DNA of 64,000 nucleotides. Origin: Nitrosomonas sp. Its GTDB lineage: Bacteria; Pseudomonadota; Gammaproteobacteria; Burkholderiales; Nitrosomonadaceae. Positions 15,259 to 24,973 of this stretch are shown here, one piece after another. The stretch is from NCBI GenBank assembly GCA_020446045.1, contig JAGRFM010000052.1, positions 17,036 to 81,035 on the forward strand, given 5' to 3'. The notes below the pieces were generated by a model. That model was not told the DNA's origin. It saw nothing but the letters and a program-made list of their open reading frames with translations, and ran no database searches. Made by a program: the position numbers and the translations under genes. Numbering within the stretch: position 1 is the stretch's first letter; every line of letters begins with the position of its first letter.

Positions 15259-16539
15259 ATGAGAATTCACATTAAAAACGGACGTCTGATTGATCCCAAA
15301 AATCATGTGGATGCCGTTCGCGATATTTATATTGCAGATGGCCGAATACTGGCATTCGGTGACCAGCCGGTTGATTTTCACCCCGATCACATCATTGATG
15401 CCAGCCAATTGGTGGTTTGCCCCGGTTTGATTGACCTGTCTGTAAGGCTGCGAGAACCCGGGCTGGAATATATGGCGACACTGGAATCCGAAATGAACGC
15501 GGCAGTTGCCGGTGGCGTAACCAGTTTTGCCTGTCCGCCTGATACCGATCCGCCACTGGACGAGCCCGGTCTGGTGGAAATGCTCAAGCATCGCGCAAGA
15601 AACCTGAACCAGGCGCATGTTTATCCGATCGGCGCACTCACGCAAGGATTAAAAGGGGAGCATTTAACCGAAATGGCTGAACTGCGCGACGCCGGATGCG
15701 TTGTTTTCGGGCAGCCCGGCGCGCTGATTAAAAACCTGCGCGTGTTGATGCAGGCCATGCAATATGCATCGACCTACGGATTCAGTGTATGGCTGAATCC
15801 TCAAGATATCGACCTCGCTTACGATGGCGTTGCGCACGATGGTGAAGTCGCCACACGGCTGGGGTTGCCATCTATCCCGGTGTGCGCCGAAACCGTCGCT
15901 ATTTCCAATATTATCCTGCTTGCCAAAGAAACCCGGGTACGTGTCCACTTATGCCGGATATCCAGTGCCGAGGGGTTATCCCTGGTTCGTTCAGCCAAGC
16001 AGGAGGGACTGCCGATAACCTGCGACGTCACAATCAATCACATGCATCTGTCGGATATGGATATCGGCTACTTCGATTCCAATTGTCATATAATTCCGCC
16101 TTTACGCAGTTTCAGTGACCGTGTCGCTTTGCGCGCCGGATTAATCGATGGCACGATAGACGCGATCTGCTCGGATCATACGCCGGTGGATGATGACGCC
16201 AAATCACTGCCTTTCGGTCAGGCTGAAATCGGCGCGACCGGCGTGGAATTGTTATTGCCACTGACGCTGAAATGGGGGCTCGAAATGAAACAATCGATGA
16301 TTGAAACACTGGCTGGAATAACATACAAACCTGCCGAAATTATGGGTATTGATGCAGGTGGATTATCTCTGGGGGCTACAGCGGATATCTGCATCATTGA
16401 TCCCGAAGCCTACCGGAAAGTCACCCCGTCTGCATTGTTGAGCCAAGGCAAAAATACACCATTCATGGGCATGGAACTGCCCGGAAAAATCCGATATACC
16501 CTGGTCAAGGGTCATATCGTTTTCGAATCTGACACTTAA
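15259..16539 (+). CDS. Dihydroorotase-like protein PyrC' (probably non-catalytic)
   Basis: 426 residues with the class I amidohydrolase fold and clear overall dihydroorotase similarity (PGLID...LREPG, CSDHTPVDDDAKSLPF, GATGVELLLPL). The metal-binding D-x-H-x-H motif reads DLSVRLREPG at residues 59-68, so both histidines are lost (Ser61, Arg63). The third-histidine region reads HLCRISSAEG. This is the pattern of PyrC' (PyrX), an inactive homologue that forms the class A dodecamer with PyrB in Pseudomonas. A true pyrC must be encoded elsewhere. The start at 15259 (MRIHIKNGRLIDP) gives the usual N-terminus; ATG at 15244 would overlap pyrB. Confidence 0.88.
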   Translation: MRIHIKNGRLIDPKNHVDAVRDIYIADGRILAFGDQPVDFHPDHIIDASQLVVCPGLIDLSVRLREPGLEYMATLESEMNAAVAGGVTSFACPPDTDPPLDEPGLVEMLKHRARNLNQAHVYPIGALTQGLKGEHLTEMAELRDAGCVVFGQPGALIKNLRVLMQAMQYASTYGFSVWLNPQDIDLAYDGVAHDGEVATRLGLPSIPVCAETVAISNIILLAKETRVRVHLCRISSAEGLSLVRSAKQEGLPITCDVTINHMHLSDMDIGYFDSNCHIIPPLRSFSDRVALRAGLIDGTIDAICSDHTPVDDDAKSLPFGQAEIGATGVELLLPLTLKWGLEMKQSMIETLAGITYKPAEIMGIDAGGLSLGATADICIIDPEAYRKVTPSALLSQGKNTPFMGMELPGKIRYTLVKGHIVFESDT

Positions 16540-16561
16540 ACCGATTTAAAACATCACAACC

Positions 16562-18685
16562 ATGAATACACCATCCAATCCGTTACTTGATTTTTCAGGT
16601 TTGCCGCGTTTTGCGGACATCAAAACCGAGCATATAACACCTGCAATGGAAGCATTGCTCAGTGAAAACAAAGCCGTTCTCGATACAATCCGTCACGATC
16701 CGCAACCGCCAGCCTGGCAGACATTCGTCCAGCCAATCGTTGATGCCACGGAACGCCTGTCACGCGCCTGGGGACAGATTTCGCATTTGAACGCCGTGAT
16801 GAATACGCCTGAACTGCGTGAAATGTACAACAAGAATCTGCCGCTGATCACGCAATTTTATGCGGAATTGTCACAGGATCAGCACCTGTTTGAAAAATTC
16901 AAACAACTTCGTGCCAGCCGTGAATATGAAATCCTTAACTCAGCGCGCAAAAAAATCATAGAGAACGAGCTCAGGGATTTCCGGCTCGGCGGCGCAGAAT
17001 TACCGGCCGAGCAAAAGCAACGGTTTCTCAAAATACAGGAAGCTTTATCCGAAGCTTCCTCCCGGTTTAACGACAATCTGCTCGATGCAACAAACGCTTT
17101 TTCCTTGCTCATTGAAAACCAGGAAACGGTTTCGGGTATACCCGATGATGTATTGCATACCGCCAAACAAATGGCGGAGAAAGAGGGTAAGACAGGTTGG
17201 AAATTTACCCTGCATATGCCGTCTTATCTACCGGTACAACAGTATGCCGATAACCGCGAATTGCGTGAAAAAATGTACCGCGCTTTCAATACCCGCGCCA
17301 GTGAAATTGATGCTCCCCAGCCCAAAGACACACAAGATGCGTCTAAAAGCCTCGATAACATGCCGCTCATCAATACAATTCTCAAGTTACGTAAAGAAGA
17401 AGCAAAGTTACTCGGTTTTGCAAATTACGCGGAAGTATCGCTGGCCACCAAAATGGCTGCCTCGCCACAACAGGCGCTGGATTTTATCCGCGAACTGGCA
17501 GGCAAAGCCAAGCCTTATGCCGAACAAGACTTGCATGAATTACAGCAATTCGCAACGGAACAGCTCAACATGTCGAAACTGGAAGCGTGGGATATTCCAT
17601 ATGCCAGCGAAAAACTGCGGCAAGCACGTTATGCTTTTTCAGATCAGGAAGTTAAACAATATTTTCCGGAAGACAAGGTTTTGCCCGGCTTGTTTAAACT
17701 GGTGGAAAAACTTTACCGCATCGCTATTGTTCCTGCGGATGCCGCGCGCAATATTCAATACTGGCACCCTGACGTTAAGCTGTTCGATATCTTTGATGCC
17801 AGTGGCACTTTAATCGGCCAGTTTTATTTCGATTTGTACGCCCGCGAGACCAAACGCGGCGGCGCCTGGATGGACAGCGCCATTTCGCGCCGCCTGGTTG
17901 AATCGGCACAAGGCCGGACAGTGCAGGTTCCGGTGGCCTACCTGACCTGTAATTTTTCCGGTCCGGTTGAAATCAACGGTAAACAAAGACCCGCTTTGTT
18001 TACGCATAATGAAGTCATCGTATTGTTCCATGAATTCGGTCATGGCTTGCATCATTTGCTCACCCAGGTCGATGATCTCAGCGTATCCGGCATCAGCGGT
18101 GTGGAATGGGATGCCGTGGAATTACCCAGTCAGTTTATGGAAAATTTCTGCTGGGAGTGGGATGTGTTGACCGGAATGACGCGACATGTCGACACCGGCG
18201 AACCCTTACCGAGAGCATTGTACGATAAAATGCTTGCCGCGAAGAATTTTCAGAGCGGCATGCAAATGGTGAGGCAACTTGAGTTCGCGCTGTTTGATAT
18301 GCTGCTGCATTCCGATTTCAATCCGCATGGCGATAAAACGGTTTTGCAGTTGCTTGATGAAGTACGCCAAGAAGTTGCGGTTGTTTTTCCACCCGCATAT
18401 CATCGTTTCCCGAACAATTTCGCCCATATTTTTGGCGGCGGTTATGCGGCAGGTTACTACAGTTATAAATGGGCGGAAGTATTATCCGCCGATGCTTATG
18501 GGCTATTTGAAGAGAATGCGGCAAACAACCCTGAAGGTGTGATGAACGCCGATATCGGCTCACGCTTCAAACAGGAAATTCTCGCCATGGGTGGCAGCCG
18601 CCCTGCATTGGAATCATTCATGGCGTTTCGCGGACGGGAACCGCAGATGGATGCACTGTTGCGTCATAACGGAATGACTGCTTAG
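16562..18685 (+). CDS. prlC: Oligopeptidase A (M3 metallopeptidase)
   Basis: Cytoplasmic zinc peptidase of 707 residues that degrades short peptides, including cleaved signal peptides. The M3 zinc motif HEFGH lies in VLFHEFGHGLHHLLT, and the third ligand region is GISGVEWDAVELPSQFMENF. The C-terminal substrate-closing segment FGGGYAAGYYSYKWAEVLS is present. No signal peptide. It follows pyrC' by only 22 bp but is probably functionally separate. It converges on the zinc-ribbon gene with a 10-bp gap and no evident terminator hairpin. Confidence 0.95.
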   Translation: MNTPSNPLLDFSGLPRFADIKTEHITPAMEALLSENKAVLDTIRHDPQPPAWQTFVQPIVDATERLSRAWGQISHLNAVMNTPELREMYNKNLPLITQFYAELSQDQHLFEKFKQLRASREYEILNSARKKIIENELRDFRLGGAELPAEQKQRFLKIQEALSEASSRFNDNLLDATNAFSLLIENQETVSGIPDDVLHTAKQMAEKEGKTGWKFTLHMPSYLPVQQYADNRELREKMYRAFNTRASEIDAPQPKDTQDASKSLDNMPLINTILKLRKEEAKLLGFANYAEVSLATKMAASPQQALDFIRELAGKAKPYAEQDLHELQQFATEQLNMSKLEAWDIPYASEKLRQARYAFSDQEVKQYFPEDKVLPGLFKLVEKLYRIAIVPADAARNIQYWHPDVKLFDIFDASGTLIGQFYFDLYARETKRGGAWMDSAISRRLVESAQGRTVQVPVAYLTCNFSGPVEINGKQRPALFTHNEVIVLFHEFGHGLHHLLTQVDDLSVSGISGVEWDAVELPSQFMENFCWEWDVLTGMTRHVDTGEPLPRALYDKMLAAKNFQSGMQMVRQLEFALFDMLLHSDFNPHGDKTVLQLLDEVRQEVAVVFPPAYHRFPNNFAHIFGGGYAAGYYSYKWAEVLSADAYGLFEENAANNPEGVMNADIGSRFKQEILAMGGSRPALESFMAFRGREPQMDALLRHNGMTA

Positions 18686-18695
18686 AGAGTATTAA

Positions 18696-19619
18696 TTATT
18701 GCCGTAATTTGACAAGAATATCGCGAGCATCACGTTCCTTGCGATCCATATAGCGCAGCGATATGGCTGGGAAAGTTTTTCGTAACAAATCCACCAGTAA
18801 CTGCGCTTTATCTTTTGCTTCGGCATTATAGTAAATGACTTCCGAACGATTGACACTTACATGAGACACAACATTCCTGTCTTTGATCAAAAAACCATTT
18901 TGAGCGAGCATTGCAAAAAGGGCTGTTTGATTGGCATCATCGAATGCAGGATCATCATTGATCTGGAAATAAATTTCATAAAATGAATTCCGAATTTTTT
19001 GAATTTCAAACCGGTCCGATTTGGCCTGATCCTGAAGGATTCTTGCCTCGCGGATAGACTCGAGTAGTTCCGACCGAAGCTTCATGATTTCATTATGAAT
19101 CTTATTGTCGATTGCATTAATTTCCTGACTGAGTTGTTTAAGCTGCTCAAATTCCTGTTGCATGGCCTGTTCAAATGTATCGGCTTGCTTGCTCACTGTC
19201 TGTGAATCCTGGCTCAACTGTACGGCATCTTTTGTCAATTGCGCATTTAACTGGGTAATTTCTTGTTGGCTGTCAAGAATCAGCTGTTCGAAATCACTGA
19301 ATTGTTTGTAGCCCCAGATAAACAAAGCCATCAACAAAATCGAGACGGCAGAACCCAGGAAAAACAACTGCACCTTGGCCCATTTGATCGCCTTATCGTG
19401 AATTTCATCCAGCGTATTGATTTCAATAAATTGCGCTTCTTTTTTGACCGCTTGTATGGTTGATTCCGCAAGTTGGTTAAACCCATCCTTCGTATTAGCC
19501 ACAAGGACTGTGTTTTGACGCCTTTCACCACGCAACAGCGCCCCGCACTTTCCGCAATACGTATGACTATCCGGGTTTTTGTGCTGACATTGTCGGCAAA
19601 TCACCAAAGATTCCATCAT
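18696..19619 (-). CDS. Zinc-ribbon, coiled-coil membrane protein of unknown function
   Basis: 307 residues. An N-terminal zinc ribbon has two CxxC pairs (Cys8/Cys11 and Cys22/Cys25). A linker of about 55 residues leads to one transmembrane helix (about 84-104, FFLGSAVSILLMALFIWG). A long Gln/Glu-rich coiled coil (about 108-215) and a C-terminal globular domain (about 225-307) follow. The ribbon should lie in the cytoplasm and the coiled coil outside, since basic residues flank the ribbon side. No known family was recognised for the C-terminal domain. It overlaps the upstream lipoprotein gene by 4 bp (ATGA), so the two are co-translated and probably act together across the envelope. Confidence 0.75.
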   Translation of the reverse strand: MMESLVICRQCQHKNPDSHTYCGKCGALLRGERRQNTVLVANTKDGFNQLAESTIQAVKKEAQFIEINTLDEIHDKAIKWAKVQLFFLGSAVSILLMALFIWGYKQFSDFEQLILDSQQEITQLNAQLTKDAVQLSQDSQTVSKQADTFEQAMQQEFEQLKQLSQEINAIDNKIHNEIMKLRSELLESIREARILQDQAKSDRFEIQKIRNSFYEIYFQINDDPAFDDANQTALFAMLAQNGFLIKDRNVVSHVSVNRSEVIYYNAEAKDKAQLLVDLLRKTFPAISLRYMDRKERDARDILVKLRQ

Positions 19620-20500
19620 TCCTCAATTTCTTCCTGTTGTCGCTGCATTGATCGGCGTAGCATTTCTTCGTAATCACCCCGCAAAAACTGCGTGCCGCGA
19701 TAATCCAGTAATTTGTACCGGCCTTCCGATTCGGGTGTTGTATCAAAACGCAGACTGCCAATACGCGTCTTGTCACTTAATTTTTCACTATCCGCCAAAG
19801 GTAAATGCACCTCATGCTGACGACGGTAATCCAGGCGATAAATCCGCTCTTTTTTTAATGTGTTATCGAAAAATATTTTATACTTCAACGAAGTTTCATG
19901 TAGATAAGTGACTTCTTCCGGTATACGACTCAATATAATATCGATATCCAGGACAACGTAGCCACGATCCAGATCTTTTCTCGAATGGCGGTCCGGGGAT
20001 ATATAGAAGTCGCCCGACAAAAGAATGGCCTGGTTTTTTTTACGGATCAGAAAAAACCTGCCTACACCCTCTGCGATAAAAAACTCCGAGGATATAGGAT
20101 CGATGTACGTTGAAAAAGTGAAAAATCCGCGTACAAAAACCTCCTTGCGCAGCAATTCTTCACGCAACGTCCCTAACCCATAACGGTCTTTAATCTGTTG
20201 CCAATTGGCTTCTCCCAAAAGACGCAGAAAAACATCGTCTATCTGATGATTAAACCACTGTGTCTTTTCTATCAAGTGCATTGCACTGTTTTCATGCGGC
20301 ACCTGAAAATCGAAAGTCTGAGTATAGGCTTCTGTCTGATTAACACGGGCCATTTGAATCGGCACGACCTGGAACAGGGATGCACATCCCGACAGGATGA
20401 TGCAAATAGGCATAAGGAATAAGTAACGGTTTATCAATTTCAATTCGGATAAATTAAAGCTGACGAATCGCTTTTTGCAGAAGATAAGCTTTTTATTCAT
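19616..20500 (-). CDS. Predicted lipoprotein of unknown function
   Basis: 294 residues. Hydrophobic segment LFLMPICIILSGCASLF ends in the lipobox LSGC, so the mature protein would begin at the Cys near residue 38. The n-region is unusually long and basic (about 27 residues). The mature part is hydrophilic with alternating beta-like segments (GYVVLDIDIILSRIPEEVTYL, IYRLDYRRQ) and no recognised domain. It is the first gene of a two-gene unit with the zinc-ribbon protein. The ribosome-site bases AGGA and part of the leader come from the end of a repeat element at 20505-20530. Confidence 0.72.
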   Translation of the reverse strand: MNKKLIFCKKRFVSFNLSELKLINRYLFLMPICIILSGCASLFQVVPIQMARVNQTEAYTQTFDFQVPHENSAMHLIEKTQWFNHQIDDVFLRLLGEANWQQIKDRYGLGTLREELLRKEVFVRGFFTFSTYIDPISSEFFIAEGVGRFFLIRKKNQAILLSGDFYISPDRHSRKDLDRGYVVLDIDIILSRIPEEVTYLHETSLKYKIFFDNTLKKERIYRLDYRRQHEVHLPLADSEKLSDKTRIGSLRFDTTPESEGRYKLLDYRGTQFLRGDYEEMLRRSMQRQQEEIEE

Positions 20501-20504
20501 ATTA

Positions 20505-20530
20505 TCCTAAAAACCTCAGTTAACCGTTAC
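20505..20530 (+). repeat. Fragment of the AACCTAAAAACCTCAGTTG element (type 2 end)
   Basis: TCCTAAAAACCTCAGTTAAC followed by CGTTAC matches the ACCGTTAC-type end of the complete copies. It lies 4 bp before the lipoprotein start. Read toward that gene, its terminal AGGAT provides the only Shine-Dalgarno-like sequence. Confidence 0.7.
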
Positions 20531-20667
20531 TGAAATTCAAATCTCAGCGGCCTGAAGAAAAAATAACCCATCCCACTATTATGATATTAACAATGGCCGA
20601 CAAAGTCGATAACCTCATGTCAAAGTCTTGCTGATATTTTCTATGGCATTGAAAATGCTTTTCTTTC

Positions 20668-21450
20668 TCACAAAATGCCTGCCATCAACCCAATTGCGAC
20701 AACCGCTAACAGTATTGAGACCATGATTCTAATAAAGCGAATGGTCACTTTTTTAAGCAGTTTTGATCCGCAATAAGCACCGGTAAACGCCGATAATGTT
20801 GCAGCAACGATCAGCGGCCATTCCAGTTGTTTCTGGTACGTTGATATATCCAACCCGTAAACCGCTATGCGCGCGAGATCCACCATAATCGCAACGACGA
20901 TGCCTGTTGCAATAAACGCTTCTTTGGTTAAACCGGCTTTCAGTAAAAACATGCTTCGAAACGCACCCTGATGTCCGGACAAACCACCAAAAAAACCACT
21001 GATCACACCACCCAACGGCAAAAAATTTAGACTAAACGCGAGTTTAGCAAAACGTGGGATCAATTCCATGATGACAAAGCATAGCATCAATGAGCCGATA
21101 ACCAGTTTAATCGGCAGGACTTCATAAGTGTTTGCAAACAGTTGGTATTCATAGAGTGCGTAGGTTCTGCTGATTTGACTGAGCCAAATCAATACAGCAG
21201 CACCCGCAAATGAAGCCAAAATAGCCGGCAAGCCAAAGCGGAAAAGAATATTGATGTCCGCATTTCTTCCAAGTAAAGCAATCTTAAAACCATTGTTTGC
21301 CAGATGAACCATCGCAGTCATGGCAATTGCCGTTTCCAGCGGAAAAAAAATGGCAATCACCGGCATTAACAGCGTGCCCAGGCCGAAACCGGAAAAAAAC
21401 GTCAGTGCAGAAGCTGTCATGGCAACCAGACAGACAATAATGAAATCCAT
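20668..21450 (-). CDS. Sulfite exporter TauE/SafE family protein (TSUP)
   Basis: 260 residues with about eight hydrophobic helices, an inner-membrane transporter of the TSUP family. The family repeat is seen as GFGLGTLLMPVIAIFFP in the first half and GGVISGFFGGLSGHQGAFRSMFL in the second. Members export sulfite, sulfonates or other organosulfur anions, so substrate cannot be fixed from sequence. The next gene upstream on the same strand is an HxlR regulator, 36 bp away, which may control it. Confidence 0.88.
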   Translation of the reverse strand: MDFIIVCLVAMTASALTFFSGFGLGTLLMPVIAIFFPLETAIAMTAMVHLANNGFKIALLGRNADINILFRFGLPAILASFAGAAVLIWLSQISRTYALYEYQLFANTYEVLPIKLVIGSLMLCFVIMELIPRFAKLAFSLNFLPLGGVISGFFGGLSGHQGAFRSMFLLKAGLTKEAFIATGIVVAIMVDLARIAVYGLDISTYQKQLEWPLIVAATLSAFTGAYCGSKLLKKVTIRFIRIMVSILLAVVAIGLMAGIL

Positions 21451-21486
21451 AAACCAGCTACTACATGCAGATTGATAAAACGGGCA

Positions 21487-21867
21487 TCAGGGTGTGTTAA
21501 ACGAAATCTTGATTTTACGCTCAGTATCGATGATATATTTTTCTCCCCAATTAATCACTTCCTTGAGTACAGGGCCTAGCGCATGACCCTTGTCCGTTAA
21601 CTCATAGGAATATCGCACCGGATGCTGCTGATATGGATTTTTTTTCAGAATATCATGCGTAACCAAACGTTTTAAACGTTCCGCGAGAATATTGGTCGGA
21701 ATACTTTCAGGCGACGCCTGAAATTCGCTATAAGTTTTTTTGCCGGCAAATGCATCCCGTATAATCAACAATGTCCATTTGTCGCCTAGAATGTCCAATA
21801 CATTTGAAATGGCACAGAAGGAACGCATATTATCGATTTTGATTGATTTTTCGTTTGAGTTTTTCAC
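21487..21867 (-). CDS. HxlR-family winged-helix transcriptional regulator
   Basis: 126 residues. The HxlR pattern is clear: CAISNVLDILGDKWTLLIIRDA, then YSEFQASPESIPTNILAERL with the recognition helix, and YELTDKGHALGPVLKEVINWGEKY. Such proteins are DNA-binding dimers, often responding to redox or electrophiles through an N-terminal cysteine; here Cys18 lies in that position. GTG at 21867 was chosen, since the next ATG (21828) lacks a ribosome site. It is encoded just upstream of the TauE/SafE gene in the same direction, suggesting local control. Confidence 0.88.
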   Translation of the reverse strand: MKNSNEKSIKIDNMRSFCAISNVLDILGDKWTLLIIRDAFAGKKTYSEFQASPESIPTNILAERLKRLVTHDILKKNPYQQHPVRYSYELTDKGHALGPVLKEVINWGEKYIIDTERKIKISFNTP

Positions 21868-22001
21868 AGCTTCAGTAATCGAATATCAGCACCAAGACTT
21901 GTGATTTTAAAGTAACCAACTAAAACTGTGCAAAAAAGATCGGAATTAATCAATAATCGCATCAAACTTCCTTACAATTCCGGCAAATTATTTTATGATT
22001 G

Positions 22002-24860
22002 ATGCCGTATATTTCAAGCAAGCAAAAAACAATTCGGCAAATGTATACACAACCTTATTTTTTATCCCGTTATAACAAATTGATCGCATCAATCCCCACA
22101 ATTTTAGTGGGTATCGCGTTGCTTGCTTTAGGAATAGTCGTTGACTATCTCAATACCAGTCAACAAGAAAAAGAATTGCGTGATATCGTAAACGACCAAC
22201 TCAGCACAATTCGCGCTAAACTTGAGGGCAATATCAACAGCAACATCCACTTGGTTCAAGGGTTAACCGCGGTTATTGCCGAAGAACCCAAGCTCACTCA
22301 GGAACGCTTTGCAAGTATAACGAGACATTTGTTTCAACGACATTCAAAACTGAGTAGTATTGGTGCAGCACCTGATTTAGTCATTCGATATGTATATCCC
22401 GTTGAAGGCAATGAAGCGGTGATTGGGTTGGACTATCGCAAACTAACTGATCAGTATGAAGCCATAAAAAGCGCAATTAAAACGGGCGAGCATATTCTGA
22501 TAGGACCCATCAACCTGGTACAGGGTGGTCAAGGATTTATTGTCAGGCTACCGGTCTATACCGATCTCCACAAAGAAAATGAAGATCGTTTTTGGGGCAT
22601 GGTATCTGCGGTTATCGATATGGATAAACTTTATCAGGATAGCGGACTGTACGGTAAAGAATTAAAAATTGATATCGCCATTCGTGGCAAAGATGCATTA
22701 GGGAAGCACGGCGAAATTTTTTTCGGACCGGAAAAAATTTTTACCTCCAACCCGGAGGTTATGAATGTGACATTGCCTTATGGCTCATGGCAACTCGCGG
22801 CAATACCCAAAGGGGGCTGGGCGAAAAACTCAGAAGAGGTTCTGCTGTTTCGGGCCGTCCTGATTTTCATTGGTTTGCTCATCCTGTTGCCGTTTATTGT
22901 GCTGAGCAATACACAAAAGAAAAAACAAGACTCCGATACGCGTTTGCGCGGTTTGTTTGAACTTTCACCGATCGGAATCGCATTAAATGATTATGAAACA
23001 GGCGAATTCATTGAAATTAATAATGCCCTGCTGGCACCGACCGGATATACGCATGAAGAATTTCTAAAACTAAGCTACTGGGATGTTACGCCAATTGAAT
23101 TTTTCGACGATGAAGCAATGCAGCTGGAATGCTTGGAACGGATAGGGCGATACGGCCCTTATGAAAAGGAATATATTCGTAAGAATGGAGAACGCTATCC
23201 CGTACTTCTAAGAGGCATGCTCATGCATGACATGACTGGAAGAAAATTAATCTGGTCAATGATAGAAGATATTTCCAAGCGCAAACATTATGAAACAGCA
23301 TTGAAAGAATCCCAGAAAAAATATCAGCGACTGGTTGAAAATATTGGTGATAATTTTGTCATTTACAGCCACCGTGTTCAAACTGGAGAAGTTTTGTATG
23401 TCAGTAATGGTTTTGAAACCGTATTTGGGATCTCCAAAGAAGAAATACTGAGCAAAAACTGGGCTGAAGTGATCCATTGGAATCCGGAAAGTCTTGAATT
23501 GGCACAACGGTATGTTACAGGGATGGCTGCCAAGGAAATTGAATTTATACAGTTTGAAATACATTTTACACATCCTGATGGCGCACAACGAACAATACAC
23601 GTTTCTTCTCATCCTGCCATTGACGAATCCGGCAAAGTCATGGCAATTGAAGGGATTGTCGAGGATATCACCGAACGCAAACAAATTGAAAGCGAATTGG
23701 TAACCGCACGAAATGAAGCCGAGCGGGCTAACAAAGCCAAATCAGAATTCCTGTCCAACATGAGCCATGAATTACGCACGCCAATGAATGCGATTCTTGG
23801 CTTTAGCCAGTTAATGCAATTGGACAATCAACTATCGTCCCGAAATAAAGGCTATGCGGATGAAATTGTAAAAGCCGGGGAACATCTGCTTGAACTCATC
23901 AATGACATTCTGGATCTGGCCAAAATCGAGTCAGGCCGCATTGACATGAGCTTAGAACCGGTCATCATAGGCCCGGTTATTGAAGAAAGCCTGGATCTCA
24001 TGGCTGCCATAGCGAAAAAAAACGACATACAAATACTTAGCTATGGCGCCATCGATGCCACGGTCATTGCGGACCGCGTACGTCTCAAACAAATTATTCT
24101 TAATCTCTTATCGAATGCGATTAAATACAATCGCAAGGACGGTAACGTTAAAATCAACATTACATCGATAGATAAAAAATACGTAAAGATTGCCTTTACC
24201 GATACCGGAACCGGAATTCCTGAAGCAATGCAACAAGACTTGTTTCAACCCTTCAACCGTCTGGAAGCCAACAAAAAAGCCATTGAAGGAACAGGAATCG
24301 GCCTGGCGCTAACCAAACGTTTGATTGAGCAAATGAACGGCACCATCAGCGTAGTCAGTAAAGTGGACATTGGCAGCACATTTACCATTACGTTACCGTT
24401 GAGTCCAGTTGCGTTGCAAGAAACACTGGATAACAATCAAGCTGAAGTTGACATGCAGCCCCAAGAACTGTCAGGAACGGTTAAACCCACGATACTGTGT
24501 ATTGAAGACAATCCGGCAAATCTCACCCTGATTGCACAGATACTCAAACAACGGCCAGTGAATTTTATTAGTGCGCACATTCCTACACTGGGTATCGAGC
24601 TGGCTCAGACACATCACCCGGATGTAATTCTGCTCGATATCAACATGCCCAATATGGATGGATACCAGGTTTTAAGTATTCTCAAGCAGGATCCTGAATT
24701 GAAGGCTACTCCAGTCATCGCAGTTACCGCTAAAGCAACACAAAATGAAATCGAACAAGGATTAGCGGCCGGATTTAACGATTATGTAACCAAGCCGCTG
24801 GATGTTAAACACTTTTTGAAGTGCATCGATCATTATCTGACGAATGTGGAGCACCTCTAA
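22002..24860 (+). CDS. Hybrid sensor histidine kinase, CHASE-PAS-PAS-HisKA-HATPase-REC
   Basis: About 952 residues in the inner membrane. One helix near 30-48, a periplasmic CHASE domain (about 60-250: VQGLTAVIAEEP, GLDYRKLTDQYEAI, GPINLVQGGQGFIVRLPVY), and a second helix near 282-302. Two PAS domains follow (about 315-435 and 440-565). HisKA has His589 in FLSNMSHELRTPMNAILGF. The HATPase has N, G1 and G2 boxes (LLSNAIKYN, DTGTGIP, GTGIGLALTKRL). The C-terminal receiver has Asp879 in VILLDINMPNMDGYQVL and Lys in DYVTKPL. No Hpt domain or cognate regulator is encoded beside it, so its output needs a separate phosphotransfer protein. A TTG directly before the chosen ATG is also possible. Confidence 0.9.
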   Translation: MPYISSKQKTIRQMYTQPYFLSRYNKLIASIPTILVGIALLALGIVVDYLNTSQQEKELRDIVNDQLSTIRAKLEGNINSNIHLVQGLTAVIAEEPKLTQERFASITRHLFQRHSKLSSIGAAPDLVIRYVYPVEGNEAVIGLDYRKLTDQYEAIKSAIKTGEHILIGPINLVQGGQGFIVRLPVYTDLHKENEDRFWGMVSAVIDMDKLYQDSGLYGKELKIDIAIRGKDALGKHGEIFFGPEKIFTSNPEVMNVTLPYGSWQLAAIPKGGWAKNSEEVLLFRAVLIFIGLLILLPFIVLSNTQKKKQDSDTRLRGLFELSPIGIALNDYETGEFIEINNALLAPTGYTHEEFLKLSYWDVTPIEFFDDEAMQLECLERIGRYGPYEKEYIRKNGERYPVLLRGMLMHDMTGRKLIWSMIEDISKRKHYETALKESQKKYQRLVENIGDNFVIYSHRVQTGEVLYVSNGFETVFGISKEEILSKNWAEVIHWNPESLELAQRYVTGMAAKEIEFIQFEIHFTHPDGAQRTIHVSSHPAIDESGKVMAIEGIVEDITERKQIESELVTARNEAERANKAKSEFLSNMSHELRTPMNAILGFSQLMQLDNQLSSRNKGYADEIVKAGEHLLELINDILDLAKIESGRIDMSLEPVIIGPVIEESLDLMAAIAKKNDIQILSYGAIDATVIADRVRLKQIILNLLSNAIKYNRKDGNVKINITSIDKKYVKIAFTDTGTGIPEAMQQDLFQPFNRLEANKKAIEGTGIGLALTKRLIEQMNGTISVVSKVDIGSTFTITLPLSPVALQETLDNNQAEVDMQPQELSGTVKPTILCIEDNPANLTLIAQILKQRPVNFISAHIPTLGIELAQTHHPDVILLDINMPNMDGYQVLSILKQDPELKATPVIAVTAKATQNEIEQGLAAGFNDYVTKPLDVKHFLKCIDHYLTNVEHL

Positions 24861-24973
24861 CAATGCAGTATTGTTATAAAAAGGGATAAGCAAACAATCT
24901 GCTAAGCAGATGCCCGCAAGACAACACCCAGGTCAATATCCAGCAATCAACTAATCCAGCAATCAACTAACGA

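Noticed and set aside
17085-17813. Open frame of 242 codons inside prlC in another frame
   Set aside because: Same-strand shadow of oligopeptidase A, whose residues match the family across this segment. The alternative product is basic and Cys-rich.
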